Made by a program: the position numbers and the translations under genes. From Ascidiimonas meishanensis (GTDB taxonomy: Bacteria > Bacteroidota > Bacteroidia > Flavobacteriales > Flavobacteriaceae): a DNA stretch of 64,000 nt. A model generated the notes under the pieces. The model was not told the DNA's origin, ran no database searches, and saw only the letters and a program-made list of their open reading frames with translations. Where the stretch lies: the NCBI RefSeq assembly GCF_037782385.1, contig NZ_JBBEXD010000005.1:1-64000 (forward strand). The letters are read 5' to 3'. The number at the start of each line of letters is the position of its first letter. The first letter of the stretch is position 1. This document shows positions 53,770-62,947 of this stretch, piece by piece.

Positions 53770-54626
53770 AAGGAATTATTTTAGCTGGAGGTACAGGAAC
53801 AAGGTTGCACCCATTAACACTCGCGGTTAGTAAACAACTCATGCCAGTATATGATAAGCCAATGATTTATTATCCTCTTTCTACACTCATGAGTGCGGGT
53901 ATTAGAGATATTCTTATTATTTCCAATCCGGAAGACCGTTCTCTTTTTGAGAAATTATTAGGAGATGGGCTATCGTATGGTTGCAGGTTTACCTATGCTA
54001 CTCAGGAAAAACCAAAAGGGCTGGCAGAAGCCTTTATTATTGGTGAAGAATTTATTGGAAGTGATAAGGTAGCACTGATTTTAGGAGACAACCTTTTTTA
54101 TGGGAGTGGACTGTCTGCACTATTAATGCAAAATACAGATCCAGATGGAGGTATCATTTATGGGTACCATGTTAACAATCCAGAACATTATGGCGTGGTT
54201 TCTTTTGATAAAGATGGGAAAGCAACCGCTATTGAGGAAAAACCCACAAACCCAAAATCTAGTTTTGCCGTTCCAGGGATCTATTTTTATGATAACGAGG
54301 TAATTAATATAGCAAAGCAAATTAAACCCAGTAAACGGGGAGAGCTAGAGATAACAGATGTTAATCGTACCTATCTAGCGCAAGGACGTCTTAACGTTAA
54401 AATTCTTGATAGAGGAACTGCCTGGTTAGATACAGGTACCTTTGATGCACTCATGCAAGCATCACAATTTGTGCAGGTAATTGAAAAAAGGCAAGGACTT
54501 AAAATTGGTTCAATTGAAGAAACTGCTTATAGAATGGGATATATAAATAAAGAACAATTAAGTAAACTTGCAAATCCTTTGCTGAAAAGTGGCTATGGTA
54601 AATATTTGGTAAACTTAATGCGTTAA
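53766..54626 (+). CDS. rfbA: Glucose-1-phosphate thymidylyltransferase
   Basis: 286 aa; joins dTTP with glucose-1-phosphate to dTDP-glucose, the first step of the rhamnose pathway. The nucleotidyltransferase signature is LAGGTGTRLHPLT (residues about 6-18) with SKQLMPVYDKPMIYYPLSTLM. Substrate-binding motifs are LGDNLFYGSG, EKPTNPKSSFAVPGIYFYD and GRGxAWLDTGT-like DRGTAWLDTGTFD. Full length for the short RmlA type. Confidence 0.97.
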   Translation: MKGIILAGGTGTRLHPLTLAVSKQLMPVYDKPMIYYPLSTLMSAGIRDILIISNPEDRSLFEKLLGDGLSYGCRFTYATQEKPKGLAEAFIIGEEFIGSDKVALILGDNLFYGSGLSALLMQNTDPDGGIIYGYHVNNPEHYGVVSFDKDGKATAIEEKPTNPKSSFAVPGIYFYDNEVINIAKQIKPSKRGELEITDVNRTYLAQGRLNVKILDRGTAWLDTGTFDALMQASQFVQVIEKRQGLKIGSIEETAYRMGYINKEQLSKLANPLLKSGYGKYLVNLMR

Positions 54627-54629
54627 GAT

Positions 54630-55184
54630 TTGACAGTTGAAGAAACATATTTAAAAGGTTGCTATCTTATTAAGCCTACCACCTTTCATGATGAAAGAGG
54701 CTACTTTTACGAATCTTTTAATACCCACAAATTAAGGAAAGGTATAAATTGGAATGGAACGTTTGTTCAAGACAACGTATCTATGTCAAAAAAAGGCGTT
54801 TTAAGAGGGCTTCACTTTCAACTTGGCAATAGTAGCCAGGCAAAACTAGTAAGCGTTTTAAAAGGTGCTGTATTAGATGTAGCGGTAGATTTAAGAGCCT
54901 CCTCAGCAACATTTGGTAACTATTTTAAAACAGTACTAGACGACCGGAATAAATTACAGTTATTTATTCCTAAGGGTTTTGCCCATGGCTTTCTAACACT
55001 TAGTGAAGAAGCTATATTTTGCTATAAATGTGATGCTTTTTATAATATGGAAGCCGAAAGTGGCATTCGTTTTAATGATGAAACATTGGCAATAGATTGG
55101 GGTATTCCCCATTCAGATTTAATAATTTCATCAAAAGATAAGCTACTAAAGAGTTTTAAAGAATGTATTCCTTTTCAAATATAA
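54630..55184 (+). CDS. rfbC: dTDP-4-dehydrorhamnose 3,5-epimerase
   Basis: 184 aa cupin-fold epimerase of the rhamnose pathway. The catalytic His lies in GVLRGLHFQ, with QDNVSMSKKG before it and IPKGFAHGFLTLSEEA and FCYKCDAFYN after it (Tyr of the active site). It begins with TTG, 3 bp after rfbA; no ATG is available before the conserved ETYLKGCYLIKP. The first residue matches family starts. Confidence 0.95.
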   Translation: MTVEETYLKGCYLIKPTTFHDERGYFYESFNTHKLRKGINWNGTFVQDNVSMSKKGVLRGLHFQLGNSSQAKLVSVLKGAVLDVAVDLRASSATFGNYFKTVLDDRNKLQLFIPKGFAHGFLTLSEEAIFCYKCDAFYNMEAESGIRFNDETLAIDWGIPHSDLIISSKDKLLKSFKECIPFQI

Positions 55185-55214
55185 CCCCAGTGTAAAGAAA
55201 GGTCTTAAAGACAG

Positions 55215-55997
55215 ATGAAGATACCTAATAAACAAATACTGGTTACCGGAAGTGATGGGCAACTAGGGAAGTCCTTGCAGGATATTGCCAGTGATTTCTC
55301 TTCTTATGACTTTATATTCACTACAAAGAAAGAACTAGACATAACAGACAAAGATGAGGTAACATCTTTTCTACGGGGTCATAAAATTGCGTATTGTATT
55401 AATTGCGCTGCTTATACAAAGGTAGATCAAGCAGAACAAGAACCAGAAAAGGCTCTTGAAATCAATGCCGAGGCGGTAAATAATCTGGCACAGTTATGCA
55501 AAAGGTTTGAAATAGTTCTCATTCATATTTCAACAGATTATGTTTTTGATGGAACTAAGAAAACACCCTATACCGTTCAAGATAGTGCAAACCCTATAAA
55601 CGTTTATGGCAAATCTAAATTATTGGGCGAAAGTTATATACAAGAACAGATGCAACGATATTTCATTATAAGAACCTCTTGGTTGTATCATAAAAAACAT
55701 GGGAATAATTTTTACAAGACTATTCTAAGAAAGGCTCAAAACGCAGAAGATTTAAAAGTTACCTCAGCCCAAATAGGCTGCCCTACCAATGCAGGAAACC
55801 TTGCAAAATTCATAATGACATTGATTCTGGAAAACAAAAACTTTGGAATTTATCATTTTAGTGATAAAGAACCTATGACCTGGTATCAATTTGCAGAAAG
55901 AATACTTAAAGAGCATAAGCTGCAAGACACCATTCATTTAACAAAACAAGAATTTAAAACACTCGCCCCAAGACCTGCATATAGTGTTTTAGAATAG
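55215..55997 (+). CDS. rfbD: dTDP-4-dehydrorhamnose reductase, C-terminally truncated
   Basis: 260 aa, last enzyme of dTDP-L-rhamnose synthesis. It has the nucleotide-binding TGSDGQLGKSL, ISTDYVFDGT, the catalytic YGKSKLLGE (Tyr and Lys) and RTSWLYHKKHGNNFY. It ends at APRPAYSVLE, whereas family members as I know them continue about 25-30 residues past RPxYSVL with a helix that includes a Tyr-Trp pair. Just after the stop (55995-55997) the DNA still encodes YWD, then, one reading frame over, LNHTLKED. This looks like the remains of that helix. Catalytic residues are intact, so activity may be kept. Confidence 0.9.
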   Translation: MKIPNKQILVTGSDGQLGKSLQDIASDFSSYDFIFTTKKELDITDKDEVTSFLRGHKIAYCINCAAYTKVDQAEQEPEKALEINAEAVNNLAQLCKRFEIVLIHISTDYVFDGTKKTPYTVQDSANPINVYGKSKLLGESYIQEQMQRYFIIRTSWLYHKKHGNNFYKTILRKAQNAEDLKVTSAQIGCPTNAGNLAKFIMTLILENKNFGIYHFSDKEPMTWYQFAERILKEHKLQDTIHLTKQEFKTLAPRPAYSVLE

Positions 55998-56030
55998 TAC
56001 TGGGACTGCTCAACCATACCTTAAAAGAAG
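55998..56030 (+). pseudogene. Remnant of the rfbD C-terminus
   Basis: TAC TGG GAC (YWD) follows the rfbD stop in frame. After a one-base shift the reading continues as LNHTLKED. The order matches the usual YW..SL...L end of RfbD. It is a short, tentative reading. Confidence 0.4.
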
Positions 56031-56059
56031 ATACATTCTGCTACCCTCTATATTTATTG

Positions 56060-56067
56060 TATTTTTG
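56060..56067 (+). promoter_or_regulatory. Candidate minus-7 box of wecB
   Basis: TATTTTTG, 35 bp before the ATG at 56103. It splits the polysaccharide locus into a nucleotide-sugar part and an assembly part. Confidence 0.58.
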
Positions 56068-56102
56068 CTTTTCTGTCTAAGAAAATACGTACGATTGATT
56101 GT

Positions 56103-57233
56103 ATGATGAAAAAAAAATGTTTAGTGATTTTTGGTACGCGGCCAGAAGCTATAAAAATGGCTCCTTTAGTAAAAGAATTTTCCAAACATCAACAGGTTTT
56201 GGAAACAAGGGTTTGTATTACGGCACAGCATAGAGAAATGCTGGATCAGGTATTAGATTTTTTTGAAATCAATCCAGAATATGACCTGAATGTAATGCAA
56301 CCGGGTCAGAACTTATATGATTTAACGGCAATTATTTTAACAAAAATACGCTCGGTTTTAGAAGACTTCAAACCAGACTTTGTTTTTGTTCACGGAGATA
56401 CCACTACCACTATGGCTGCAAGTTTAGCAGCTTTTTATTTTGGCGCTCAAATATGCCATATTGAAGCAGGGTTAAGAACGTTTAATCTACAGGCTCCTTT
56501 TCCCGAAGAAATGAACAGAAGTGTTACGGGTGTGGTAACCAATTTGCATTTTGCCCCCACCCAACAGTCAAAGGAAAATTTACTACAGGAAAATAAAAAC
56601 CCTGAAGCGATATTTATTACAGGAAATACCGTAATAGATGCTTTAATGTATAGTGTAGAGAAAGTAAAACATCCAGATTTTTACGACCCTGAAATAACGA
56701 ATTTAAAAACGTTTATTCGGCAAGACGCCAAGGTAATACTAGTTACGGGACATCGTCGAGAAAATCATGGTCAAGGCTTTATTGATATCTGTGAGGCTTT
56801 AAAAAAGATTGCCCTTGCCAATAGCGATGTTTTAATTGTATATCCGGTGCATTTGAATCCAAAAGTACAAAAACCGGTATATGAGTTATTAGGAGAAATA
56901 GCGAATATTAAATTGATAAGTCCATTATCATACCCCGCCTTTATCTGGTTAATGGAAAAATCATATCTCATAATAACAGATAGTGGTGGAGTGCAAGAAG
57001 AAGCCCCTAGTTTAGGTAAGCCTGTATTGGTAATGCGAAATACTACGGAAAGACCAGAAGCAGTAGCAGCAGGTACTGTTATTTTGGTGGGTACAGATCA
57101 ACATAAAATTATTAATGAAACCAATCGTTTATTAAAGAATACAGCTAATTATTCTGAAATGAGTAAGCGCCATAATCCTTATGGAGATGGTAAAGCATGT
57201 GAAAGAATTGTATCTCAAATTTTAAAGTGTTGA
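56103..57233 (+). CDS. wecB: UDP-N-acetylglucosamine 2-epimerase (non-hydrolysing)
   Basis: 376 aa. Interconverts UDP-GlcNAc and UDP-ManNAc. Visible motifs are FGTRPEAIKMAPLVKEF at the start, HGDTTTTMAAS, HIEAGLRTF, FPEEMNRSVT, TGHRRENHG and ITDSGGVQEEAPSLGKPVLVMRNTTERPEA, covering substrate and allosteric sites of the family. Length fits. The Met at 56106 is an equally good start. It overlaps the flippase gene by 7 bp. UDP-ManNAc would supply a ManNAc-type residue of the envelope polysaccharide; which sugar is finally used is not visible. Confidence 0.96.
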   Translation: MMKKKCLVIFGTRPEAIKMAPLVKEFSKHQQVLETRVCITAQHREMLDQVLDFFEINPEYDLNVMQPGQNLYDLTAIILTKIRSVLEDFKPDFVFVHGDTTTTMAASLAAFYFGAQICHIEAGLRTFNLQAPFPEEMNRSVTGVVTNLHFAPTQQSKENLLQENKNPEAIFITGNTVIDALMYSVEKVKHPDFYDPEITNLKTFIRQDAKVILVTGHRRENHGQGFIDICEALKKIALANSDVLIVYPVHLNPKVQKPVYELLGEIANIKLISPLSYPAFIWLMEKSYLIITDSGGVQEEAPSLGKPVLVMRNTTERPEAVAAGTVILVGTDQHKIINETNRLLKNTANYSEMSKRHNPYGDGKACERIVSQILKC

Positions 57234-58513
57234 TAAAAAAACGAGTCTCTTCTTTTTTGAACAGAAAATATTCTAAAGAGATACAAAGAGTAATCTCTAA
57301 TTTTGGATACTTATCTGTGCTACAAATAATCAGCCTTATTATTCCTTTGCTTGTATTTCCTTATTTAATAGATGTTTTAGGAAAAGTAAATTATGGATTG
57401 GTTATTTACGGTCAGGCAATAGTAACCTTTTTAGTAGTTATTGTAAATTTCGGTTTTAATATTACCGCAACTAGAGAAATCTCTATTCATCGTAATGACC
57501 GTTCAAAACTTCATGAAGTAGTAAGCAGTGTATTTATTTTAAGAATTATATTGTTGTTGATTGCTTTTCTAATTCTCTCTCTTGTTCTACCATTTATTAA
57601 AGAGGCAGAAGGCAACTATTTACTTTTCTATTTCTCCATGTTTTTATGTATCAATGAAGTGATGCTTCCTGTATGGTATTTTCAAGGAATAGAGCAAATG
57701 AAATATATTACAATTATCAATGGGCTCTCCAAGCTAACTACAGTAATATTCATTTTCCTATTTATAAATACTGCTGAGGATTATACTTTGGTGCCTTTGT
57801 TTTATCTAATAGGTACCTTAATTTCTGGCACGATATCACTTTACATCGTTTTTGTCAAACATCAGATAAAATTTAGATTATTTCCTTTCTCAATCGTCTT
57901 TTCCTACGCAAAAACTGGATTTTACATTTTTCTATCTCGGGCTAGTTTCATGCTTATGGAAAGTACTAGTAAAGTAATAATTACAAAGTTCTTTGGCTTA
58001 AGTGATCTGGCTGTGTACGACCTCGCTCTTAAAATAGTAACCGTTGTTAAAAAACCATTTTCTTTGTTGAGTCAGGCATTTTTCCCAAACCTGAGTAAGA
58101 ATCCAAACATAAAACTTACTAAAAAACTATTACTAGGTTCTACTTTGGTAAGTATAGTTTTTTATTTAATTATTGTGTTGCTTTCAGATTCAGTAACCTT
58201 ATTTTTTCTTGATATTTCAGAGTTAGAAAAAGTATACCTCGCTCTGTTAATTTTAGGAATTTCTATACCCTTGAGTTCATTAACCTGGTGGCTTGGTGAA
58301 AATATTCTGGTAGTAAAAGGGTATTTTAAACCTTACAATCTTAGTACCATCATTCAGATTTTTGTATATTTTGGAATGCTAGGTTTTTTTTATTTCTTTT
58401 TAGAAAATCTTTCATTCACCTTACTACTAGTTTTGTACATAGTACCTATTTTGGCAGAGGTACTCGTAAGGATTTTTTATATAAACAAGTATGGGCTTTT
58501 TAAGCGTAACTAA
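57227..58513 (+). CDS. Wzx-type oligosaccharide flippase
   Basis: 428 aa with about twelve hydrophobic helices across the whole length. The MATE-like Wzx/RfbX pattern includes GYLSVLQIISLIIPLLVFPYLI, LGKVNYGLVIYGQAIV and NYLLFYFSMFL. Wzx flips lipid-linked repeat units across the inner membrane. A GTG at 57227 is the probable start (7-bp overlap with wecB); TTG at 57230 is an alternative. It overlaps the next gene by 23 bp. Confidence 0.85.
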   Translation: MLIKKRVSSFLNRKYSKEIQRVISNFGYLSVLQIISLIIPLLVFPYLIDVLGKVNYGLVIYGQAIVTFLVVIVNFGFNITATREISIHRNDRSKLHEVVSSVFILRIILLLIAFLILSLVLPFIKEAEGNYLLFYFSMFLCINEVMLPVWYFQGIEQMKYITIINGLSKLTTVIFIFLFINTAEDYTLVPLFYLIGTLISGTISLYIVFVKHQIKFRLFPFSIVFSYAKTGFYIFLSRASFMLMESTSKVIITKFFGLSDLAVYDLALKIVTVVKKPFSLLSQAFFPNLSKNPNIKLTKKLLLGSTLVSIVFYLIIVLLSDSVTLFFLDISELEKVYLALLILGISIPLSSLTWWLGENILVVKGYFKPYNLSTIIQIFVYFGMLGFFYFFLENLSFTLLLVLYIVPILAEVLVRIFYINKYGLFKRN

Positions 58514-59882
58514 AAAAAATCAATTAGAATTGATAATGGTGTTAACAGCACCATTATTCCTTTTAAATACAGGTGTACCCTCTTATATTTTTATGCTAAC
58601 ATGGGCAGGGTTATGCTTTATAGAATACTTAAGAGGTAATAAAGCAATCTTTTTTACATTCTTACTTATCAATACTTTCCAAACTTTTGGAAATAGTATT
58701 TATAAAAGCAATTTCATACTGGTATCTGTTATTTATTGGATACTACTATTATGGGTAATAGTTGAAGCGAAGAATTTGAGAAGGATTCCATGGGTTATGA
58801 TTCCATTCTTGCTTTTTTTGCCATTAAGAATATTGTTAGGTTATATATATAAGTATTCGTTTAAGTATTTAGTAATAGAATCTATTCTCTTTTTAGCATT
58901 TATATTTACAGTTGTTCTTTTTTTTAATAAAACTAAACAAACAAAAAGCATTTTTCTTGGTAGGCTCAAAAAGTATATACTTTACTTTTTCCCTTATCTA
59001 ACACTTGTTTCAATGCTAAAGGGACCTATGATAGATTATAAACCCTTCTTTTTAGATGAGTTTGGTCATTTTTATCTTATAAGCATATTTCCTATAATTT
59101 TTTTTAGTGCTTTCAGTAAGGAAAAAAAAACATTTTTGATTGTATTACATCTTATTTTTATACTTATAAGAATCAAATACCTTTATATAAGTAGTTTTGC
59201 ATTTGTTGGTGCTGCTTTAGGTCTTCTTATTATTCTCTGCTTTAATTTCTTTAAGATTTGGAGATACCTTTTAGGATTGGTAGTTTTAGTATTTATTTTC
59301 TTTCAATTACTTACATACTCAAGTGTTTTTGGTAAGCATAAAATAGATCAGATCATTAAGACAATGACTGTGGTTTCCGAAAGTGCTACACTTGAGGGTG
59401 TAAAAAAAATACCCAATTCCCCCAAGACTAGGGTGGTAGAAGTACTTAATATAGGACATGATTTAGCAGAATCAGGATTTTTAACATTGTTATTTGGCAA
59501 AGGGTTTGGTAGTTATTTTACAGATGAAAGGTATCCTTTTAAAAATTATGGAGTGAGAATAGATCAAACCGCATTTTCAGAAGACGAAATATTCAGTAGA
59601 AAATTTTTAAGACCACATAACACTGTACCATATCTTTTTCTTAAAACCGGATTTCTTGGATTGTTTTTTATTTTAGCAATCATATTACTCAGCTTTAGTA
59701 AAATAAGTAAAAATAATTGGTTGCTATATGCCTATGCGCCCTACGTATTTATACTTTTTGGCGCCGGACTCAAAAATTTTATTGTTATTGGGATTCTTAC
59801 CGGAATCGTATTGAGTACTGTTAAAATTAATAGCACCTATACCAATAGAATCTCAGCCTTAAAAAATCAAGATTTAGGATGA
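58491..59882 (+). CDS. Wzy-like multi-spanning membrane protein (putative polymerase)
   Basis: 463 aa with about ten hydrophobic helices and one large hydrophilic loop (about residues 290-385, including RPHNTVPYLFLKTGFLG). Topology and the RPHN.....L.TG.LG motif of the loop fit O-antigen polymerases, whose sequences vary greatly. It lies between the flippase and glycosyltransferases. A second ligase/polymerase-like gene begins at 62947; which of them polymerises is not decided by sequence. Low complexity (Phe, Ile, Leu) and low GC are usual for such genes. Confidence 0.7.
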   Translation: MGFLSVTKKNQLELIMVLTAPLFLLNTGVPSYIFMLTWAGLCFIEYLRGNKAIFFTFLLINTFQTFGNSIYKSNFILVSVIYWILLLWVIVEAKNLRRIPWVMIPFLLFLPLRILLGYIYKYSFKYLVIESILFLAFIFTVVLFFNKTKQTKSIFLGRLKKYILYFFPYLTLVSMLKGPMIDYKPFFLDEFGHFYLISIFPIIFFSAFSKEKKTFLIVLHLIFILIRIKYLYISSFAFVGAALGLLIILCFNFFKIWRYLLGLVVLVFIFFQLLTYSSVFGKHKIDQIIKTMTVVSESATLEGVKKIPNSPKTRVVEVLNIGHDLAESGFLTLLFGKGFGSYFTDERYPFKNYGVRIDQTAFSEDEIFSRKFLRPHNTVPYLFLKTGFLGLFFILAIILLSFSKISKNNWLLYAYAPYVFILFGAGLKNFIVIGILTGIVLSTVKINSTYTNRISALKNQDLG

Positions 59883-60832
59883 AAAAGAAACTTTATATCG
59901 TAGATCTTTTAGAAGAACCAGGACACATCCGCTTCGTTAAAAAACTTATTGACATTTTAGAAAAGTCTTTAGAGGTTACATTTATTTCTTCCGCACGGTA
60001 TATAAAACAAATAAACCCAGTTAAATGGATATCTCTCAATGATAAATATTTTGATTTTTCAGGAAGTGTGGGTTTTGTGGAATCTCAATTAAAAGTTATT
60101 GCTGAACTCAAAAGAATTATCCCTAACGCTGATACACCTATACTTGTTACCGGATTTGAAAACATTTCTTTTAGGCTTAGATGGAACTTCAAAAATCCAA
60201 CATTTGCCTTTTTGCACAACAATCCTGAAAAATCCTTTTTAAGTCGCTCTTTCCTATTCTTCCCCAATAGAAACATTCATTTTTTAGCATTTGAAACCTA
60301 TATAGCTTCTTATTTAGAGACTAAAGGATTAAATGTACACTACGTTCCACATCCAATTCAATTAAAACCTAATATATCAAACGGCCATCAGGGCGAAAAT
60401 TTTATTTTTGTGCCTCATAAGATCATTAATGGAGAATATTTTAAAAAGTTAATAACGTACGCAAATAAAAACGATTTAAAAATATATGCAAAAGGAGATT
60501 CAAATATGGCAAACCAGCACAATGTTTTTATAAAACCATACTTTGAGAATTATGAATACATGCTACAAGAAGCTTGTTTTGTTGTTTTAGACATTAAATA
60601 TGATTACCGAATAAGTGGGATTTTTTATGAATCTATGATGCTGAATAAGAAAATTGTCTTTGAGACTACGTCTAACAGGTTTTCAAAAGAAATGGTCAAA
60701 TTATATCAAGAAAATGTAGGTGTCTCAGATTTGGAACTCGTAAAAACAATGGCACCAGAAAATTCTCAGTTTCTTCAACGTCACTCAGATGCTGAGGTAT
60801 TAAACCGTCTTTTAAAAATAATCTATGAGTAA
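59879..60832 (+). CDS. Putative glycosyltransferase (GT-B-like), unassigned family
   Basis: 317 aa, no signal peptide or membrane helix. The start (KKLYIVDLLEEPGHIRFVKKLIDIL) resembles the N-terminal Rossmann part of GT-B enzymes. The second half contains FVPHKIINGEYF, KPYFENYEYMLQEACFVVLDI and GIFYESMMLNKKIVF, where the Glu-containing GxFYES resembles the donor-binding EX7E region. I cannot assign a GT family. It overlaps both neighbours (4 and 8 bp). Confidence 0.6.
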   Translation: MKKKLYIVDLLEEPGHIRFVKKLIDILEKSLEVTFISSARYIKQINPVKWISLNDKYFDFSGSVGFVESQLKVIAELKRIIPNADTPILVTGFENISFRLRWNFKNPTFAFLHNNPEKSFLSRSFLFFPNRNIHFLAFETYIASYLETKGLNVHYVPHPIQLKPNISNGHQGENFIFVPHKIINGEYFKKLITYANKNDLKIYAKGDSNMANQHNVFIKPYFENYEYMLQEACFVVLDIKYDYRISGIFYESMMLNKKIVFETTSNRFSKEMVKLYQENVGVSDLELVKTMAPENSQFLQRHSDAEVLNRLLKIIYE

Positions 60833-61925
60833 AATATTAATCCTTGACAACTTTTATCCTTTACAAACAAGAACCTCCAGAATAAAGCATACTCTCTTAC
60901 CTTTTGATTTTGAAGTGGATGCAACTTTATGGAATAGAAATGGACTAAAAATTAAAGAAGATGAAACTCATTTTGTCTATAATAAGAGTGCCAATACAAA
61001 GACAAAGAAAATAGCTGGTCTATTAGGGTATACTTACTTTATTGCGGAAATTTTAAAAAAACAAAAATATGATGTTATTATTGCCTCTCATTGGGATATG
61101 TTGTTGATTGGAGCACTTTTAAAAAGCAAAAATCAGGTTCTTATTTATGAAAATCTGGATATGCCTACCCATTCCAATACTAGTATAAGAAAAATCTTTT
61201 GGGGTATTGAAAAGTTGGCATTGAAAAGAACAAACGGCATTTTATTTGCTTCGCGGTTTTTTCAAAAGTTTTATTCTAAAAAAATTCCTTCTATGTTGTT
61301 GGAAAATAGGCCTTCTGTAGAAATTCTCAAAGGATATACCCAAAAGCCTATAGGTGACAAACTTTCCATAATATTTTTGGGAAACATAAGATATGTTGAT
61401 ATTTTAAAAAATCTTATTAAAGCCGTATGGGAAAATCCTAAAGTATCTTTGGTGATTAAAGGATCAGGGTTATTTACACAAGAGATAATTCGATTTATGA
61501 AAAATCATAAAGGAACTCATGAAAATGTTAAACTAGATATAGGATGGTATGATTATCATAAGATAGGAGAATATTACACCAATTTTGATATGATCTGGGC
61601 AGCATATCCTAATAAAGATTTCAATGTTAAACATGCCATTTCTAACAAATATTTTGAGTCTTTGTTATTTGAGAAACCAGGTATTTTTGCGGAAAAAACG
61701 GATCTCGGAGATTACGTGGTTACCGAGAATATTGGATTTGTAGTAGACCCATATAGTACTATAAAAATTAAAACACTTTTAGATACCTTGTGTGCAGATC
61801 ATTATAAACTAGTTAAAGAGGTAAAGCAAAAGCAAGCTAAAATTCCGAAGACCGAAATGTTTTGGGAACAGGAGGCAGTTGCACTTAAAGTATTTTTAAA
61901 AGAGGTAATAAAAGCAAACCAATGA
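60825..61925 (+). CDS. Glycosyltransferase (GT4-like)
   Basis: 366 aa, cytosolic GT-B type. The N-terminal half has DNFYPLQTRTSRIKH and YDVIIASHWDMLLIGALL. The linker IIFLGNIRYVDILKNLIKAV corresponds to the usual GT4 start of the C-terminal domain. The donor region is NKYFESLLFEKPGIFAE with a Glu. The acceptor and donor are unknown. It overlaps the next gene by 4 bp (ATGA). Confidence 0.75.
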   Translation: MSKILILDNFYPLQTRTSRIKHTLLPFDFEVDATLWNRNGLKIKEDETHFVYNKSANTKTKKIAGLLGYTYFIAEILKKQKYDVIIASHWDMLLIGALLKSKNQVLIYENLDMPTHSNTSIRKIFWGIEKLALKRTNGILFASRFFQKFYSKKIPSMLLENRPSVEILKGYTQKPIGDKLSIIFLGNIRYVDILKNLIKAVWENPKVSLVIKGSGLFTQEIIRFMKNHKGTHENVKLDIGWYDYHKIGEYYTNFDMIWAAYPNKDFNVKHAISNKYFESLLFEKPGIFAEKTDLGDYVVTENIGFVVDPYSTIKIKTLLDTLCADHYKLVKEVKQKQAKIPKTEMFWEQEAVALKVFLKEVIKANQ

Positions 61926-62947
61926 ATACTCCTTTGATAAAAAATGTTTTTAGGGTATGTATGATACTTTTTCATACCTTTTTAACAAACGTACATGGTC
62001 AATCAAATACCAATAGGTTAATTGAATCAAAGCTAGATGCGTATTATGAGGTGTTGGAGAAAAACTGGAATGTAAATGGATATTGGGGCAAGGCCGCCCA
62101 ACAAAAAGACAATAGGTATAACGAAGCCATTCTTTTTTATCAATATAAAGAATTGAAGAATCCTTCAGATACCTCTATTTTTCCTAAAATTAAAAAGGCG
62201 ATTTATTATAGTTTTAATTTTCTTCAGCATGAAGACGGAGGTATGTTACAGGAAAATATTCCAGTGCATGTGCGTACGTCTTTATTTCTTGAGGCTATTG
62301 CAAAGGTGGCAGTACATCATCCTGAAATTTTAAAAGATTCTTTAATTAGAGAAGGCATTATGTGTGCCGTAAATTGGTTAAAAGAACCTCATGAGTTTGC
62401 TTTCAATCATAATATAGCTGCAATGCTCGCTTTCAATTCTTTATCGAAACTTTATGATGATAAAATATTTAAACAACTTGAATTAGACTACCGAAAACTT
62501 TTACTTGAGAATTTTATTGCAATAGACAAGTATCATGGGTATTGGCCGGAAGCTCCGGAAACATGGAGTAATCGCCTTAACAAACCCTATTTATTAGTAC
62601 AATCTATGTTTTTAAATGCGTATATCATGCAAGAGAATGATTCAGAAATTCAAAAATTATATCAAAAATTAAATCGCTATATACTCAGCCAAATAAATCT
62701 TGAAAAGGGCACTATTAGTATTGAAAATTCTTTAGGGCATTTTGATGCAAACCAGAAAGAGGTTCCTGTTTCCTGTGTTTCTTTTTTTCAGGCGTATCCT
62801 GCTAGAATTAACATGTTAGAAAAGAAGAATAAAAAACTACTACATAAGTTGATTACGCATTTTGATGCGGGAAGCAAGAAAGCACCAGTGTTACTATATA
62901 CAGATCTTTACTATCGCTTTACCCTTGGAATTTCATCAAATAAATAG
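61922..62947 (+). CDS. Secreted helical protein of the polysaccharide locus, unknown
   Basis: 341 aa. An N-terminal signal peptide (residues 1-26, FRVCMILFHTFLTNVHGQ) points to the periplasm. The rest is almost wholly helical with alternating short turns: IKKAIYYSFNFLQHEDGGM, HVRTSLFLEAIAKVAVHH, AFNHNIAAMLAFNSL, YHGYWPEAPETWSNR. This looks like an alpha/alpha toroid, the fold of many glycan lyases and glycoside hydrolases. No catalytic residues can be named. The position inside the polysaccharide operon suggests trimming of nascent polymer or modification of it; this is inference. Confidence 0.7.
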   Translation: MNTPLIKNVFRVCMILFHTFLTNVHGQSNTNRLIESKLDAYYEVLEKNWNVNGYWGKAAQQKDNRYNEAILFYQYKELKNPSDTSIFPKIKKAIYYSFNFLQHEDGGMLQENIPVHVRTSLFLEAIAKVAVHHPEILKDSLIREGIMCAVNWLKEPHEFAFNHNIAAMLAFNSLSKLYDDKIFKQLELDYRKLLLENFIAIDKYHGYWPEAPETWSNRLNKPYLLVQSMFLNAYIMQENDSEIQKLYQKLNRYILSQINLEKGTISIENSLGHFDANQKEVPVSCVSFFQAYPARINMLEKKNKKLLHKLITHFDAGSKKAPVLLYTDLYYRFTLGISSNK

